NCBI GenBank assembly: GCA_963970005.1
Contig: CAXAMN010021729.1
Coordinates: 474,858-538,857, forward strand
Direction: 5' to 3'
From: Durusdinium trenchii
Lineage: Eukaryota > Sar > Dinophyceae > Suessiales > Symbiodiniaceae
Length of the DNA stretch: 64,000 bases
This document shows, piece after piece, positions 8,939-19,079 of the stretch. The notes below the pieces were generated by a model. That model was not told where the DNA came from and made no database searches. It saw nothing but the letters and a program-made list of their open reading frames with translations. Position numbers and translations under genes: made by a program. Every line of letters starts with the position of its first letter. Within the stretch, counting starts at the first letter, position 1.

Positions 8939-11900
8939 ATGTCACATGACCCGTGGATGGAAGACAGTAATTCACTGGACCTAACGGACACCACAGAGAA
9001 TAGAGTCCATGCTCCCTTTGTCTTCACACGTGACCATGCAGACTGGTTGACCATGGATGGCCAAGCCTGCTTTGCCAGGGGCACGGGAGATAGTGTGGCG
9101 CAGTCCCAGGATGAAGCTTATGCAGCACTGACTATGAAAGATACTCTTAGCAGTCCTTTCGGTCTTGACTCTGCTCGGCCTACACTTGGTCTGACTGACG
9201 TTCGAGCGCAGCCATCCAAAAAGGACGAGGAGTATGCTGCTCTCGACACAGAGGGAGAGCTGCCTGATACTACTGCCATTATTCAGACACTCATCTCACA
9301 CCGAGACCTGATCGTGAACAATCACATGATTTACCTAATTGTGGACAATCGAACACCTGCTGCTGTCCCACATTGGCCGGCTTTCGCTGCCTGGTGGGCC
9401 TCACGCAGAAGTCTGGTGGGTCCCCAAGACGAGAGGACTGACATACTGTGGATCTGTGCTGATGCCACTACTGGCCTTCATAAAGTTCCATACTATTGGG
9501 CAGGGGTCTTTGTCCTAGAGGCAGCGCGTTTCCTGTACCCTGCACAGCACTTTGCACTCATTGATAATGACTGTGTGCCAGTTACGCTCTTCGAGGTGCA
9601 AGACCTACTGCAGCTAGCACATCAGCAGCACCGATGGGCTGACCTCATAGGGCACGCGCGCTCCGAATCTAGCCCTAGTGCTGGGATAGGCATGCTGCTT
9701 TTTACAGAAGCGCACTTGGAGTATAATGCAGGTTTGGTCGTATCGATCGGCAATCGCAACAAGCACAGTCCGTTGGAACATGACACGTCTGCCCAGACCC
9801 TGGCAAAGAGCCTTCAGGCGGGTCGACTTGCACTCGTTTCAAGAGCCAGATCACCTGTGAATCCGAGCGACACTGTCATGAGCGGTACCTTGTTTACCCC
9901 CTTTGTTGGGATAGCGATGCAGTCCGCCCTTGACCTCTGCATGGTTTGGTCCTTATACGGTCTTTACATGTGTAAGCACTTTTGGCCCATGCCTGTCCCT
10001 AGCCCGGAGGAGTCTAGTCCAGGAAGTCCAATCAAGTGGCCACGGCAATCCCATCCCAGGGCGCTCACCCCAGAAGGAAGAGAGCGAACCCCCTGGGTTA
10101 CCAGCTGGGCACGAGCCACTTTCGAACAGGGCATGCTATCAGTGCTCCCGATGCTAACAGGGCCATGCACAGTTGCGTCGCTGCCAGGAGAACACCTTTT
10201 CCAGGCCAGTGCATTGCCGCGCAACCGAATGCGACCTGCCATATTTCATGCCTTTGGCAAGGCCAAAATTGGAGCACAGACAGCTCTACGCGAACTGGAG
10301 CAGCAGGGTTGGGAAACGCTGCCGATGGCTATACTCGGTATGCCCAACCTACCCCCTGCATGGGCCGTTGAGACTTGGAAACCTATCGGTGGTTGCAAGT
10401 TTACAGGCTACTCCTCTGGGGTAACTGGAAACAGTGCATTGCGCTTCTGCCTGCTGGTAAAGTGGCGAGCAATTCGTAAACAAGCGACAGAGCTTTTTCC
10501 GGAACAAAGGCAGGTGGACAGCCTTAGCTGTCTTCCTGCAGAGGACGGAGATGCAGAGGTGGAGTCAGTCTTCACACCCTCGTCCGACAACTCTGCCAAA
10601 AGAGCGGACCGACTCACTAAAGCAATTGAAGGTGACTCGAAGCAGGGCAGTCAAGCACCTGGATCTAGATCAAACACTCCCTGTCCGCAACAGCTATCTC
10701 CTTCCCTCTTTGTTCCTTGGAGTCAAGTCGCTAAGCTAAGAGGGGTAGTAGCAGTCCACAAGGACATAGAAGCAAGTCCGTATGAGCAATTGCGAGCTGC
10801 GCTGGCACAACCCAGGTGCCTTGTCCCTGGAGAAAAAGAGCGATTTCTTCAAGCCAATCAGGAGTTGTTGTGTCACCTTCGAGGCTCATTCATGCCCTTG
10901 GAAGGTATCGCACCGCAAGTCTTCGAAGCCATCTCTCACCACCAGCAGGATGAATTCGTCTGGGTCACAGTCCTATGGATGGTCGTCCAACTCAACGGAT
11001 ATTGGATGGGACACAACTTCCCACCACTGCAGTCGGTATTCCAAGTCAACTGTGGAGGGCTGGGGGGAGGTGCCCTTGAAGGTGAAGTCCCCCCGCACTT
11101 CCATTGCATGTGCCCTCCCGTGGGAGAAAGTCAAGTCTATGGGCCGTCACTTTCCCCAGCAGATGTCCTCAAAGATCAGGAGTGGGGGGTTGCTTATGGC
11201 TGGTCGACCGGAGTGCATGAAGTTGCCACCCTCTTTGCGCTCATACAGAACCCGTGCCAAAAATGGGAAGACCTTGGGTATGGCAAGGCAGCCATACTTT
11301 ATCAACGCACGCAACTTGTGCTGAAAGCAGCGAGGCTTCTCCCTGCTCACCGACGGTTGCCGCACGAAGCCTTCCTCAGTGGCCTGTGGTGGAAACTGCT
11401 CTCGCTGCAGCCACTACGACTCCTTGCCTACTTGCCAGGGCTGGGGTGTCTGCGGCCGACTGAACAAGCAGATCCCACCCATTTTACTGTAAATGGTTTT
11501 AGTGCTGGCAGCTACATGGGAGCAGTGATTGCCTTAGCAATTCGTTGCCTCTGGCCAGCCAGTCAGATCACAGCGCGCCTAGGCGCCATTGCAATGCCGA
11601 AGAGTGTCTTAGCGGCACTCGTTGCCACTGCAGAGCCTGACAGGCACAACTACTATCTTGTCCATGCGGCTGAAGATTGCTTGTGTGACTGGAAGCCGAC
11701 AGAGAACGAGCTCGACATGTTGCAACAATCCTTGCACATCACGTATGTAACAGACTCTGCAAGATGGATGGGCAAGCACAAGCACGGTTACTGGCACTGG
11801 CTCCAGTGCCAACTCCCTACGGGCAAAATTAGCCTCACCACACTGAAGCTCACACACCCGGATGTTATTCCTCGCCGCGATCGGATTGCCGCTCCGATGC

Positions 11901-14900
11901 GACTTGCCTCCTGGATTCGATTCGAAACGGCCATGACGAGTGAGGATTGGGAAGGAGCTATCAGTTTGTTGGTGTCCAATCTCCATTGTCCTGACCAGGA
12001 ATTGCTGGTGCTACTACAGAGCTGTGTAGCAGGACAGCAAATTGCCTCCATGGAAGAAGCGCAGGCGCTGCTGCTCAAAAACTTTCGGGTTGGCAGAGGT
12101 AATCAAAGTGCGTGTGCTCAATGGCTGACAGAAATGGCCCGAGACCTGCTAGCACCAATCCCATTCCGAGAGGTTTTCGTCATCCTAGCCCTGTTCCTCC
12201 CGCAACTCACATTTGTCGAGGAGGCTGCTACAAAGAAAGAGCTGTGGAGCAGTCCCACTGTCCGCAAGTTTGGCTTAGTTGTGGATGTCACTCCGACAGC
12301 CACGGGGTTACAAGGGATGCATGAATATCGTATAGCCTTCCCGGCGGGGTCACAGTCGGCCATCTTCTGCCCTGCACACTTCCAAAGCTGTAATTATGAG
12401 CAACTTGCTAGCAGCCCCTCAAGCACAGTTCATATGGGTTCACAGGCGGGAAAGGCTTATCGACTAGTTCTGGAGGAGCACGGCAAGTGCTATTCAGTCT
12501 TAGCACTCTTGCTAGCCTTTGCGACTCCTTCGCGGAAACGCAAAGGAGATGAGGCGCCCAGTGAAAAGCTACGTCGCTTGAGCAGCCCTAGGCACTGGGA
12601 CGTCGCCCTCGTGCCGTTCCCGGAAGATTTTGCGCCGTTGCCCACGTCAGCTGAGACTGGCCTGGCGTGTTCTGCTCCATGGGCTTTCCCGCCCAGCCTC
12701 TGCGTGTTGGAATCTAGAGCAACGCGGATCCGAGTTCTGGACATCGCGGAAGCAGGTGACACCGTCACTGCAGATCATCTTTTGCAAATGGCCAGTTTAG
12801 CGGCAGAGCATAAGCCCACTGCGCTGGGAATTCCCGGCCAAGTACCCATTCCGTATCAGTTAGAGTGCACAGTAGTCCTACTGCAGAGTCTGCATGCTCT
12901 CTTCCAGCTACTGACCTCTGGCAGCACGATGCAACACTGTCCCCAAGCTGCCGGCTTCGCTGTGGCACTAAGCACTGCCGCGCGACATGACAACGGGCAC
13001 ATAGTGTCGATGGCTGCCAGCCTCGCGCATGCCCTCAGATCTGGCAGATCTACCCTTGCAGTAGCGGGAGTCTTTGGTGCAGGCAAGACCCGATCCCTGA
13101 CCTTTCTCCTTGCCTGGCTGGCCCTCACCACTCACCTTAAGATTGCAGTAGTCCACAAGGAGAATCCGGCAGGCCGGGCAATCGCCAAGTTACTCACAGC
13201 CTTTGACCTTGGATCAGATCACCAGAGATACTTCGTACGGCCTGTCAGCAGAGAAGAGGCAGAAACCAACATAGCCCGCACTGACTATGACTTGAGAGCA
13301 AGCGACGCGGCGTCATACATCCCTGGCTGCCATGTAGTAATCGTCACAACTGGGCTCGTCTGGGATCAGAAAGGGCAGACTCATTCAACGCTCAACACCC
13401 ACATGGAAAATGTAGACCTACTTATCAGTGAAGAGGCGCAGCAGGATATGGACCTCAAATCTGCATTTGCGCCAGCAGTCCCCCGGCAGCCTTTCTTTCG
13501 CCTGCTGCTGGGTGACCCCAAGCAGAGCCCAGGTGGAGTGGCCGATGGACAGAGAGCTCATCGCACACTCCTACTCAAAGCACCCCTTGGGCTACGAGCC
13601 CCCACTACCTGGTACATGCCGCATGAAATACCAGGGGTCTGCCACACGCTCCTCCGGCACAGTCGAGGCTTTGGCCTTGGCGACCTAGAAGAAACGGCCA
13701 AAGTAGTGGGTCACAGGCCACTGGGGAGCAGTTGGTTTCGCCCAGAGAAGGTCAAAGCCACATCTCCCTTCGCCTGTCAGCTACAGTCCACCTACAAAGA
13801 CCTCTCCAGAGTGGACCTGGACCTCCCGGAAGGACTGTTGGTAGGTCTAGGATATGCAGCCACCAGCCCAGACAGTCCACTCGACTTCCGCCAGGCGCAA
13901 ACTGCGGCTGAAAGATCGGGAGTCGCAAACCCACACTGCTGGAGTTTAATGTTGCCGACGAGTGCAAGGGTTGCCCAGGAAGTGTATGAGCCGTTGATAG
14001 GTATTCAGTATCCCATGTTATGCAGCCGAATGGGAGACACCTGGCAAATAGGCACCACCTCCATTCGAGAGGATCACAAGATTGCCTCAGGCTTACGATT
14101 CATCCACTGGTGCCATGCGTCGCCCAATGTGCAAGCAAAACAAAATCCCAAAAATGACCCCACAGTTCAGGTGTATCAGCACGTTGAAGACCAACTCACC
14201 AGAGCAGGCTCTGAAGCTGATGACATCTTGGCCCTCACAACCACCCGAGAAGGGGCCACGAATCTGCGCAATTATTTCTACATTGCCGGTAAGAAGGCGA
14301 ATGCAGAGACAGCAGTCAAGGTAGCAGGAGCCACGGCCAAGCATTGCATCGTCATTCATGGGGATTCCACCTTTCTCAGTGGCGAAGGACGCAACCTGGA
14401 CTATGACCAGGAGTGCTTCACTCGAGCGAATGTAGCATACAGCCGGGCCACCGACCTTACCATCCTGGCATGTCCATTAAATATGCAAGGGATGCCTGGG
14501 GCCCTGCAAGTCCTAGCAGCCCTTCTGCATGGTGTCCAGACGATACATACCTATGACAGTAACAAAGAGCCCAACATCGTAGGCTCCCTGGACCTTACGG
14601 CCACACAAGTGGCACAGGCCACGACCTTTTTCCAACAGGCGCTCCTGCCTCACCCTATGTGGAGTGGCCCCCTGCCGGTCTGTCTCGTAGAACACCATCA
14701 CGGTAAGGTTAGGCGCTTACGCCTCGTCTTAGCCACAATTACGCATCTAACCAAAGCGGAAATTAACAGCCTTGTCGAAGGGCCCTACCTGCCTGGTGGC
14801 ACTGTCCTGCATGACCTCGTCTATGGATATGCAGCGGATGCCTCGATTGAGCCAGAGTGGCTAGTCATAACAGATGGGCAGCAGCCAGGACACTGGCGAC

Positions 14901-16648
14901 TCCTCCACAACAGCTCGGGCCCAGGGCGACGATGCAGCGTAGGAAGCTCCCTACGCTATCAACCGACGCCGAGTATGCGCGAGCAGCGTAGTGCACAGGA
15001 TTATGCTTTCGAAGCTCTGCACCGTGTGTACTTCTATGATGCATGGAGAGCGCAGCCGGTCTTGGATGCCATAGGCTCTGATCTCATCCTGCCATCGCGA
15101 CCAGGCCTTTTAGCGCATGGCTGCTACTGGCCTCAGCCAAGTCCGCCGCCTGAAGTCCTTTCTGTCTCTGATCGTGACCCAGACAATGAGGAACATGCAG
15201 CTCAAGAAGGGCAGATGCTATCCTCTCCTGCAGAGACAGATGATGCAATGGCTGAGGAAGCCACACAAGACGTCGTCCTGGTCCACAGCTCCCCATCTGA
15301 GTCGCCCACTATCCCGAGCACAGAGAAACCAGAGGACGATGATGCCCACATGGAAGATACTGATAGTGCCAGCAGCTCTTCCACAGAAGCGGGTGATTGC
15401 CTTAGCAATCGTCCTGTTTCTCCTGTTCCACGTCCCGAGCAAGTGGACAGGCGGGCGGCTGGTGATGATGCAAGGCGTGTGATACCCCCACAGAATGTGA
15501 ACCATCCCAGTGATAGCCCCGGGTCGCACTTCTCTGAGTCCCCAATCAAGCGAAGACCAGGGCCTAAGGCTCGTACTGGGAGAGCGCAACCAAAAAAGTC
15601 ACGCAAATCACCTGCCTCAACATCCAGGCAACCGCTCGACAGCGTTCCAGAACATGCGCAACCGCCGGCCACGCTAAATGATCTAGCCAGTCGAAGCGCT
15701 CCAAGGCAGGAGACCCCAGCGCGCAGAAACCCAGAGACGCCACCTGACTGCCCTGGCTCAGCGCAAGAGCGCCCAGAAGCCATGACAGAAATTGATATTG
15801 TCAGTGATCAAGAGCAAGCAGAGCGCGGAGGCACAGCCGCCACTGATCTCCAGCTGGAATCCGAACAGAGAGCCATGCAGATTTTGTACGACTATCAAAA
15901 GGCAGCGGGAGCCACCAGAGAAGCTCACGGGCAAAAGGTGCCGCTCCCCTCCATACAGATCTACAGTGACCTGCCTAGAGAATGGCCGATGGCGAGGCTT
16001 GCTGTCTCCAGCAAGCAAATCAACCGCCTTGTCCGCACGTTCCTCTGGAGGAGAGTGACTGAGCAAGCTCTCCATGGCTCCTCGTTTATAGACATTCCAG
16101 ATGAGATCAACCAGGCCTACATTGGCGATCTTCTCCTCATCAGTGAAGCTTTCGCTGCCCCTCTGTCTAATCTCTTTGCTTTCGTAAAAAATGGGCACCC
16201 AGCGTGCCCTTTCATTCCACAGAAGCAGCTTGCTCTCTATGCAAACCCTCGTTTCTGGCAATATGGCCTCCTAGCCTTCATTGCGAGGTGCTGTTCCTTT
16301 GACAATCAACACAGAGATCAGGGTACAGGAGCAGCCCAAGCTAGGGAAGGAAAATCGCAGACCACAAAAGAAAAAGATATAGACGCCCTCACCTTCATGC
16401 GCACTGTCATCATGTCCTTCGTCAGGGGGATGGAGTATGGAGAACAAACGCTACCCACCAATGACCTGTTTGTTTATCTACCAGTCCAGATCCTGCCTGA
16501 CCTGGTCACAGCCATGGAGCAACAGGGCTTCAAGCCAGTAGAGGTGAAGGGGGGCTCTGGATATCGGCCAAAACAAAAAAAAGCTGAAGACAACCCATTC
16601 CGAATGCCGAATGCCGAATACTCCCTGGGCCGAAAGAGCGTACTCTAG
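8939..16648 (+). CDS. Copy A ORF5: GT8-like / serine hydrolase / SF1 helicase multidomain protein
   Basis: The first in-frame ATG is 8939 (MSHDPWMED), matching the copy D start (MAHYADDPW). First domain: GT8 glycosyltransferase-like, with DND (9563-9571), YNAG (9722-9733) and HAFGKAK (10247-10267). Second: alpha/beta hydrolase, with nucleophile elbow GFSAGS (Ser codon 11501), acidic AEDCLCDW (about 11669-11692) and a His-rich KHGYWHW (about 11780-11800). Third: Upf1-like superfamily 1 helicase, with GAGKT (13076-13090), SEEAQ (about 13427), GDPKQ (13511-13525) and VAYSRA (about 14429-14446). An acidic Ser-rich linker and a conserved C-terminal module follow. These motifs persist in copy D. 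Compared with B and C, a deletion of about 50 bases plus a 7-base tandem duplication near 16600 shifts the frame and ends the protein at 16648, cutting off the C-terminus. Confidence 0.85.
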   Translation: MSHDPWMEDSNSLDLTDTTENRVHAPFVFTRDHADWLTMDGQACFARGTGDSVAQSQDEAYAALTMKDTLSSPFGLDSARPTLGLTDVRAQPSKKDEEYAALDTEGELPDTTAIIQTLISHRDLIVNNHMIYLIVDNRTPAAVPHWPAFAAWWASRRSLVGPQDERTDILWICADATTGLHKVPYYWAGVFVLEAARFLYPAQHFALIDNDCVPVTLFEVQDLLQLAHQQHRWADLIGHARSESSPSAGIGMLLFTEAHLEYNAGLVVSIGNRNKHSPLEHDTSAQTLAKSLQAGRLALVSRARSPVNPSDTVMSGTLFTPFVGIAMQSALDLCMVWSLYGLYMCKHFWPMPVPSPEESSPGSPIKWPRQSHPRALTPEGRERTPWVTSWARATFEQGMLSVLPMLTGPCTVASLPGEHLFQASALPRNRMRPAIFHAFGKAKIGAQTALRELEQQGWETLPMAILGMPNLPPAWAVETWKPIGGCKFTGYSSGVTGNSALRFCLLVKWRAIRKQATELFPEQRQVDSLSCLPAEDGDAEVESVFTPSSDNSAKRADRLTKAIEGDSKQGSQAPGSRSNTPCPQQLSPSLFVPWSQVAKLRGVVAVHKDIEASPYEQLRAALAQPRCLVPGEKERFLQANQELLCHLRGSFMPLEGIAPQVFEAISHHQQDEFVWVTVLWMVVQLNGYWMGHNFPPLQSVFQVNCGGLGGGALEGEVPPHFHCMCPPVGESQVYGPSLSPADVLKDQEWGVAYGWSTGVHEVATLFALIQNPCQKWEDLGYGKAAILYQRTQLVLKAARLLPAHRRLPHEAFLSGLWWKLLSLQPLRLLAYLPGLGCLRPTEQADPTHFTVNGFSAGSYMGAVIALAIRCLWPASQITARLGAIAMPKSVLAALVATAEPDRHNYYLVHAAEDCLCDWKPTENELDMLQQSLHITYVTDSARWMGKHKHGYWHWLQCQLPTGKISLTTLKLTHPDVIPRRDRIAAPMRLASWIRFETAMTSEDWEGAISLLVSNLHCPDQELLVLLQSCVAGQQIASMEEAQALLLKNFRVGRGNQSACAQWLTEMARDLLAPIPFREVFVILALFLPQLTFVEEAATKKELWSSPTVRKFGLVVDVTPTATGLQGMHEYRIAFPAGSQSAIFCPAHFQSCNYEQLASSPSSTVHMGSQAGKAYRLVLEEHGKCYSVLALLLAFATPSRKRKGDEAPSEKLRRLSSPRHWDVALVPFPEDFAPLPTSAETGLACSAPWAFPPSLCVLESRATRIRVLDIAEAGDTVTADHLLQMASLAAEHKPTALGIPGQVPIPYQLECTVVLLQSLHALFQLLTSGSTMQHCPQAAGFAVALSTAARHDNGHIVSMAASLAHALRSGRSTLAVAGVFGAGKTRSLTFLLAWLALTTHLKIAVVHKENPAGRAIAKLLTAFDLGSDHQRYFVRPVSREEAETNIARTDYDLRASDAASYIPGCHVVIVTTGLVWDQKGQTHSTLNTHMENVDLLISEEAQQDMDLKSAFAPAVPRQPFFRLLLGDPKQSPGGVADGQRAHRTLLLKAPLGLRAPTTWYMPHEIPGVCHTLLRHSRGFGLGDLEETAKVVGHRPLGSSWFRPEKVKATSPFACQLQSTYKDLSRVDLDLPEGLLVGLGYAATSPDSPLDFRQAQTAAERSGVANPHCWSLMLPTSARVAQEVYEPLIGIQYPMLCSRMGDTWQIGTTSIREDHKIASGLRFIHWCHASPNVQAKQNPKNDPTVQVYQHVEDQLTRAGSEADDILALTTTREGATNLRNYFYIAGKKANAETAVKVAGATAKHCIVIHGDSTFLSGEGRNLDYDQECFTRANVAYSRATDLTILACPLNMQGMPGALQVLAALLHGVQTIHTYDSNKEPNIVGSLDLTATQVAQATTFFQQALLPHPMWSGPLPVCLVEHHHGKVRRLRLVLATITHLTKAEINSLVEGPYLPGGTVLHDLVYGYAADASIEPEWLVITDGQQPGHWRLLHNSSGPGRRCSVGSSLRYQPTPSMREQRSAQDYAFEALHRVYFYDAWRAQPVLDAIGSDLILPSRPGLLAHGCYWPQPSPPPEVLSVSDRDPDNEEHAAQEGQMLSSPAETDDAMAEEATQDVVLVHSSPSESPTIPSTEKPEDDDAHMEDTDSASSSSTEAGDCLSNRPVSPVPRPEQVDRRAAGDDARRVIPPQNVNHPSDSPGSHFSESPIKRRPGPKARTGRAQPKKSRKSPASTSRQPLDSVPEHAQPPATLNDLASRSAPRQETPARRNPETPPDCPGSAQERPEAMTEIDIVSDQEQAERGGTAATDLQLESEQRAMQILYDYQKAAGATREAHGQKVPLPSIQIYSDLPREWPMARLAVSSKQINRLVRTFLWRRVTEQALHGSSFIDIPDEINQAYIGDLLLISEAFAAPLSNLFAFVKNGHPACPFIPQKQLALYANPRFWQYGLLAFIARCCSFDNQHRDQGTGAAQAREGKSQTTKEKDIDALTFMRTVIMSFVRGMEYGEQTLPTNDLFVYLPVQILPDLVTAMEQQGFKPVEVKGGSGYRPKQKKAEDNPFRMPNAEYSLGRKSVL
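10516..10533 (+). other. CCTTAG hairpin inside ORF5 (1)
   Basis: GACAGC-CTTA-GCTGTC plus one outer wobble, within the linker after the GT8-like domain. The diverged copy D protein lacks about ten residues here. Confidence 0.75.
11527..11542 (+). other. CCTTAG hairpin inside ORF5 (2)
   Basis: ATTGC-CTTA-GCAAT plus an outer wobble, just after the hydrolase nucleophile elbow. It shares a 17-base sequence with the hairpin at 15391-15414, read in a different frame. Confidence 0.75.
15391..15414 (+). other. CCTTAG hairpin inside ORF5 (3)
   Basis: GATTGC-CTTA-GCAATC, extendable to 10 bp with two wobbles, in the acidic linker after the helicase. Confidence 0.75.
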
Positions 16649-17459
16649 TGGAGCCCTTGACCCGTCTTTGGGACAAGCCTTCGCTTTCCCCTCCCTGTTG
16701 CAACTGCGAATGCGCATTGAAGTCCCCGGGTGGAGAGATCTGGCAACAGCCAGAAATCCCACATTTGATCAGCCAGCAGAAGAGGACTCTGACTCAGACG
16801 ACACCGGGTCAGCAGAACGGTCGCCACGACTTGCTCTCCCAGTGCGGGTGGGAGTGGCAGAAACGCAGGCAGACGAAGCAGACGAAGCCACAGAGGACGA
16901 GGCCATGAATGCTGAACCCAGCTATGCCTTTGCCAAGGGGTATGGAAGTTTTGGCATAGGCTACACTAGACTAGCAACGGCGCTAGGCAATTTCGAGCAA
17001 GGGGACAACGGCGCAGAAAGCACTGTGGTAGCACAATGGTTGACCTCCGGGCTCAGAATTGCCATGTCCCGCACAGGGTGGAATCTGATATCTACCCGTT
17101 ACAGCTTGACTAAGGTCCCTAGTCCTGTCCTCTGTGTGTACTACTGCAGAGGATATCCTCTCACTCCGAAGATGGCAGATCGTCCATACAACCAATATGG
17201 CACGACCCACTACTCCGAAGAGAAATGGGATGAGCTCTGCAGATGGCTCACTCGGAACCCCACGTTCAGGCTCCAACTCGCGAGCCATAAGAAGGCACTT
17301 AGGGATCACATGGGCTACAGTCAGGAAACCGCTGATCCAAGCAACAAAGCCCGCCGCACTGAAGCAGGAAGTTCCACAACTGCAGCAGGGTCTTCCTGGC
17401 ACAGCAAGCCTCCCCCCCCACCTTCGCCCTCAGGGTGGTCCTACGGGTGGTGGCAGTAG
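16611..17459 (+). pseudogene. Copy A ORF5 C-terminal module, out of frame
   Basis: The real continuation of ORF5 after the frameshift near 16600. It contains WAERAYSSGALDPSLGQ, an acidic linker, a domain with YGSFGIGYTRLATALGNF and TVVAQWLTSGLRI, and a Pro-rich end closing in YGWWQ. Copies B and C show the same module joined to the preceding domain, so this is a severed part and not a separate gene. It could still be made if this frame has its own initiation or if the upstream frame shifts. No family recognised. Confidence 0.7.
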
Positions 17460-17527
17460 TGTAGTCCTCGTCAGGAGTCTCCACATACCACAACAGCCTC
17501 CGTGTCGCGCAACCTCCGCCATGAGAT

Positions 17528-17545
17528 GGGTGACCTTAGTCACCT
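17528..17545 (+). other. CCTTAG hairpin, LRR1 leader (copy A)
   Basis: GGTGAC-CTTA-GTCACC plus one wobble. Copy C has GGGTGGC-CTTA-GCCACCC at the same place; the second pair from the loop has changed from A-T to G-C on both sides. Confidence 0.85.
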
Positions 17546-17641
17546 TCTCTATTGGGGCGTAGTTGCCACTATGGCTTTGCAAAGGACACACCTCCTGTAC
17601 CACAGTTGTTTGGCTCAAGCAAACCAAGCACCTACATAGCA

Positions 17642-18889
17642 ATGCCGCCCCCCCAAGATCGCTTTGAGGTTAACCTTGAGTTGGTTACCGTAGCTGGCAC
17701 GGAATATACGATGCAAGCAAACCTCACCCACTATGAGGATATAGCAGAGCTTGAAGATGACATCCTCTGCTTTCTGCCGACTGTGTCTGAGCTAGATGTC
17801 TTTGGCTGTGAATTAGAGTTGCTCAACCTCCAAACGCAGCGACCCCTGCCAGAGGCATTCCGCACTGAGCTCTTGCACCGACCGCAGCTCCAAATTGTTG
17901 TTCGTCCCTGCATGGTAGATGGGCATTCCATCTGGCAGTTCCAGGATGACGGCAAGGAGAGCTACCCCAAAGCTGTTCGTGTCCCGGCCAACCCGAGAGG
18001 GGAAATTGCAGACAGAGCTTTCTACGCGGCACCATCAATCCGACACGTAGAAGTGGCAACTGGCATCCAACATATAGGAATTGCGGCCTGGCAGAGTTGC
18101 CAGCAATTGCAGATTGTCAAGCTTCCAATTTCGGTCGTCAGTCTGGCGGAAGGGACTTTCATGGGGTGCTATGTGCTGCGTCAGGTCGCTGCACCAGGGT
18201 GTGTCCACTATGGACAAAGGGTGTTCGCTGAGTGCTGTTCCCTAGGCAGCGTTGGGGTCAAGTGCGACTCAGAGGACAGCAGCGTCCTGGCACCAGGCGC
18301 GCAGCTTGGCAGATATGCCTTTGAGAGTTGCCTCACGCTTGCAACTGTCACCTTTAACACGGATCGTACGAATAAACCACGAGCACTGCCTGAAGGCGCA
18401 TTCTGTGGAGCAGGCATTGAGCAGCTGTGTTTGCCGCATGACTTTCACAACATCGGGCCGAGGGCCTGTGAAAATTGCAAAAGTCTAGTGGAAGTCAACC
18501 TCATGAGCACAGAGATCACAGCCCTGCTCTCTTCCACCTTTGCCCACTGCGTAGCGTTGCAGTGCATATGGCTTCCACCTCGCCTCATACAGATCGGAAA
18601 AGAAGCCTTCCTTAATTGTGTGGTGCTGCAGGAAGTTGTCATCCCGACAGAGCTCAGTGAAATAGGCAACCGTGCCTTCTGCGGGTGCGAGCAGCTGCAA
18701 CGTTTTACCCTCCTAGATTGGGGAGACGTTGAACAGTGGGTGCAGGCAGAGCACAATGCTTTTTTTATGTGCGACAAATTTGAAAAACCTCATTGGCTAG
18801 AATTGCTCCCCGCGGAAGGACCAGATTCTGATGCCTTTGACGAGGAACTCAGCCACGAATATTGCCACTATCATGCCAGTCCAGGGTAG
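17642..18889 (+). CDS. Copy A LRR1: BspA-type leucine-rich repeat protein
   Basis: Start chosen at ATG 17642 (MPPPQDRFEV), conserved in B and C; the frame is open upstream but has no earlier in-frame ATG. Residues 1-90 look like a small beta-rich, ubiquitin-like domain (LVTVAGTEYTMQ, FGCELELL). The rest is tandem LRR_5/TpLRR repeats of the form IG..AF..C..L..V.LP. Such repeats form a curved binding surface and are common in bacteria and protists. No signal peptide or membrane segment is visible, so the product is probably intracellular. TTTGGCTCAAG, like the end of the dinoflagellate spliced leader, lies at 17609-17619. Confidence 0.85.
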   Translation: MPPPQDRFEVNLELVTVAGTEYTMQANLTHYEDIAELEDDILCFLPTVSELDVFGCELELLNLQTQRPLPEAFRTELLHRPQLQIVVRPCMVDGHSIWQFQDDGKESYPKAVRVPANPRGEIADRAFYAAPSIRHVEVATGIQHIGIAAWQSCQQLQIVKLPISVVSLAEGTFMGCYVLRQVAAPGCVHYGQRVFAECCSLGSVGVKCDSEDSSVLAPGAQLGRYAFESCLTLATVTFNTDRTNKPRALPEGAFCGAGIEQLCLPHDFHNIGPRACENCKSLVEVNLMSTEITALLSSTFAHCVALQCIWLPPRLIQIGKEAFLNCVVLQEVVIPTELSEIGNRAFCGCEQLQRFTLLDWGDVEQWVQAEHNAFFMCDKFEKPHWLELLPAEGPDSDAFDEELSHEYCHYHASPG

Positions 18890-18996
18890 ACTTTACGGAG
18901 CTACACTGCCATGAACGTTGCCATGCCAACCGCTCTGACTAGGAGCTAAACCATGTGTACCCGTAGCTTTGTGCCAGGCCATGAGAGGCTCAAGGG

Positions 18997-19012
18997 AGGT
19001 GCCTTAGCATCT
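18997..19012 (+). other. CCTTAG hairpin, LRR2 leader (copy A)
   Basis: AGGTGC-CTTA-GCATCT, 6 bp with one G-T wobble, about 70 bases before the LRR2 ATG; retained in B and C. Confidence 0.7.
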
Positions 19013-19079
19013 GTCTTAAGGACATAGCCCCGGCCGTAGGAACAGCCCATGCGCAGACCGGACACCAGTGGCTCGCGCA

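Noticed and set aside
15202..15783. Minus-strand 193-codon ORF opposite the ORF5 linker, and similar long antisense frames (5054-5560, 1136-1426)
   Set aside because: They mirror low-complexity or ordinary coding sequence on the other strand and have no recognisable family or conserved copy.
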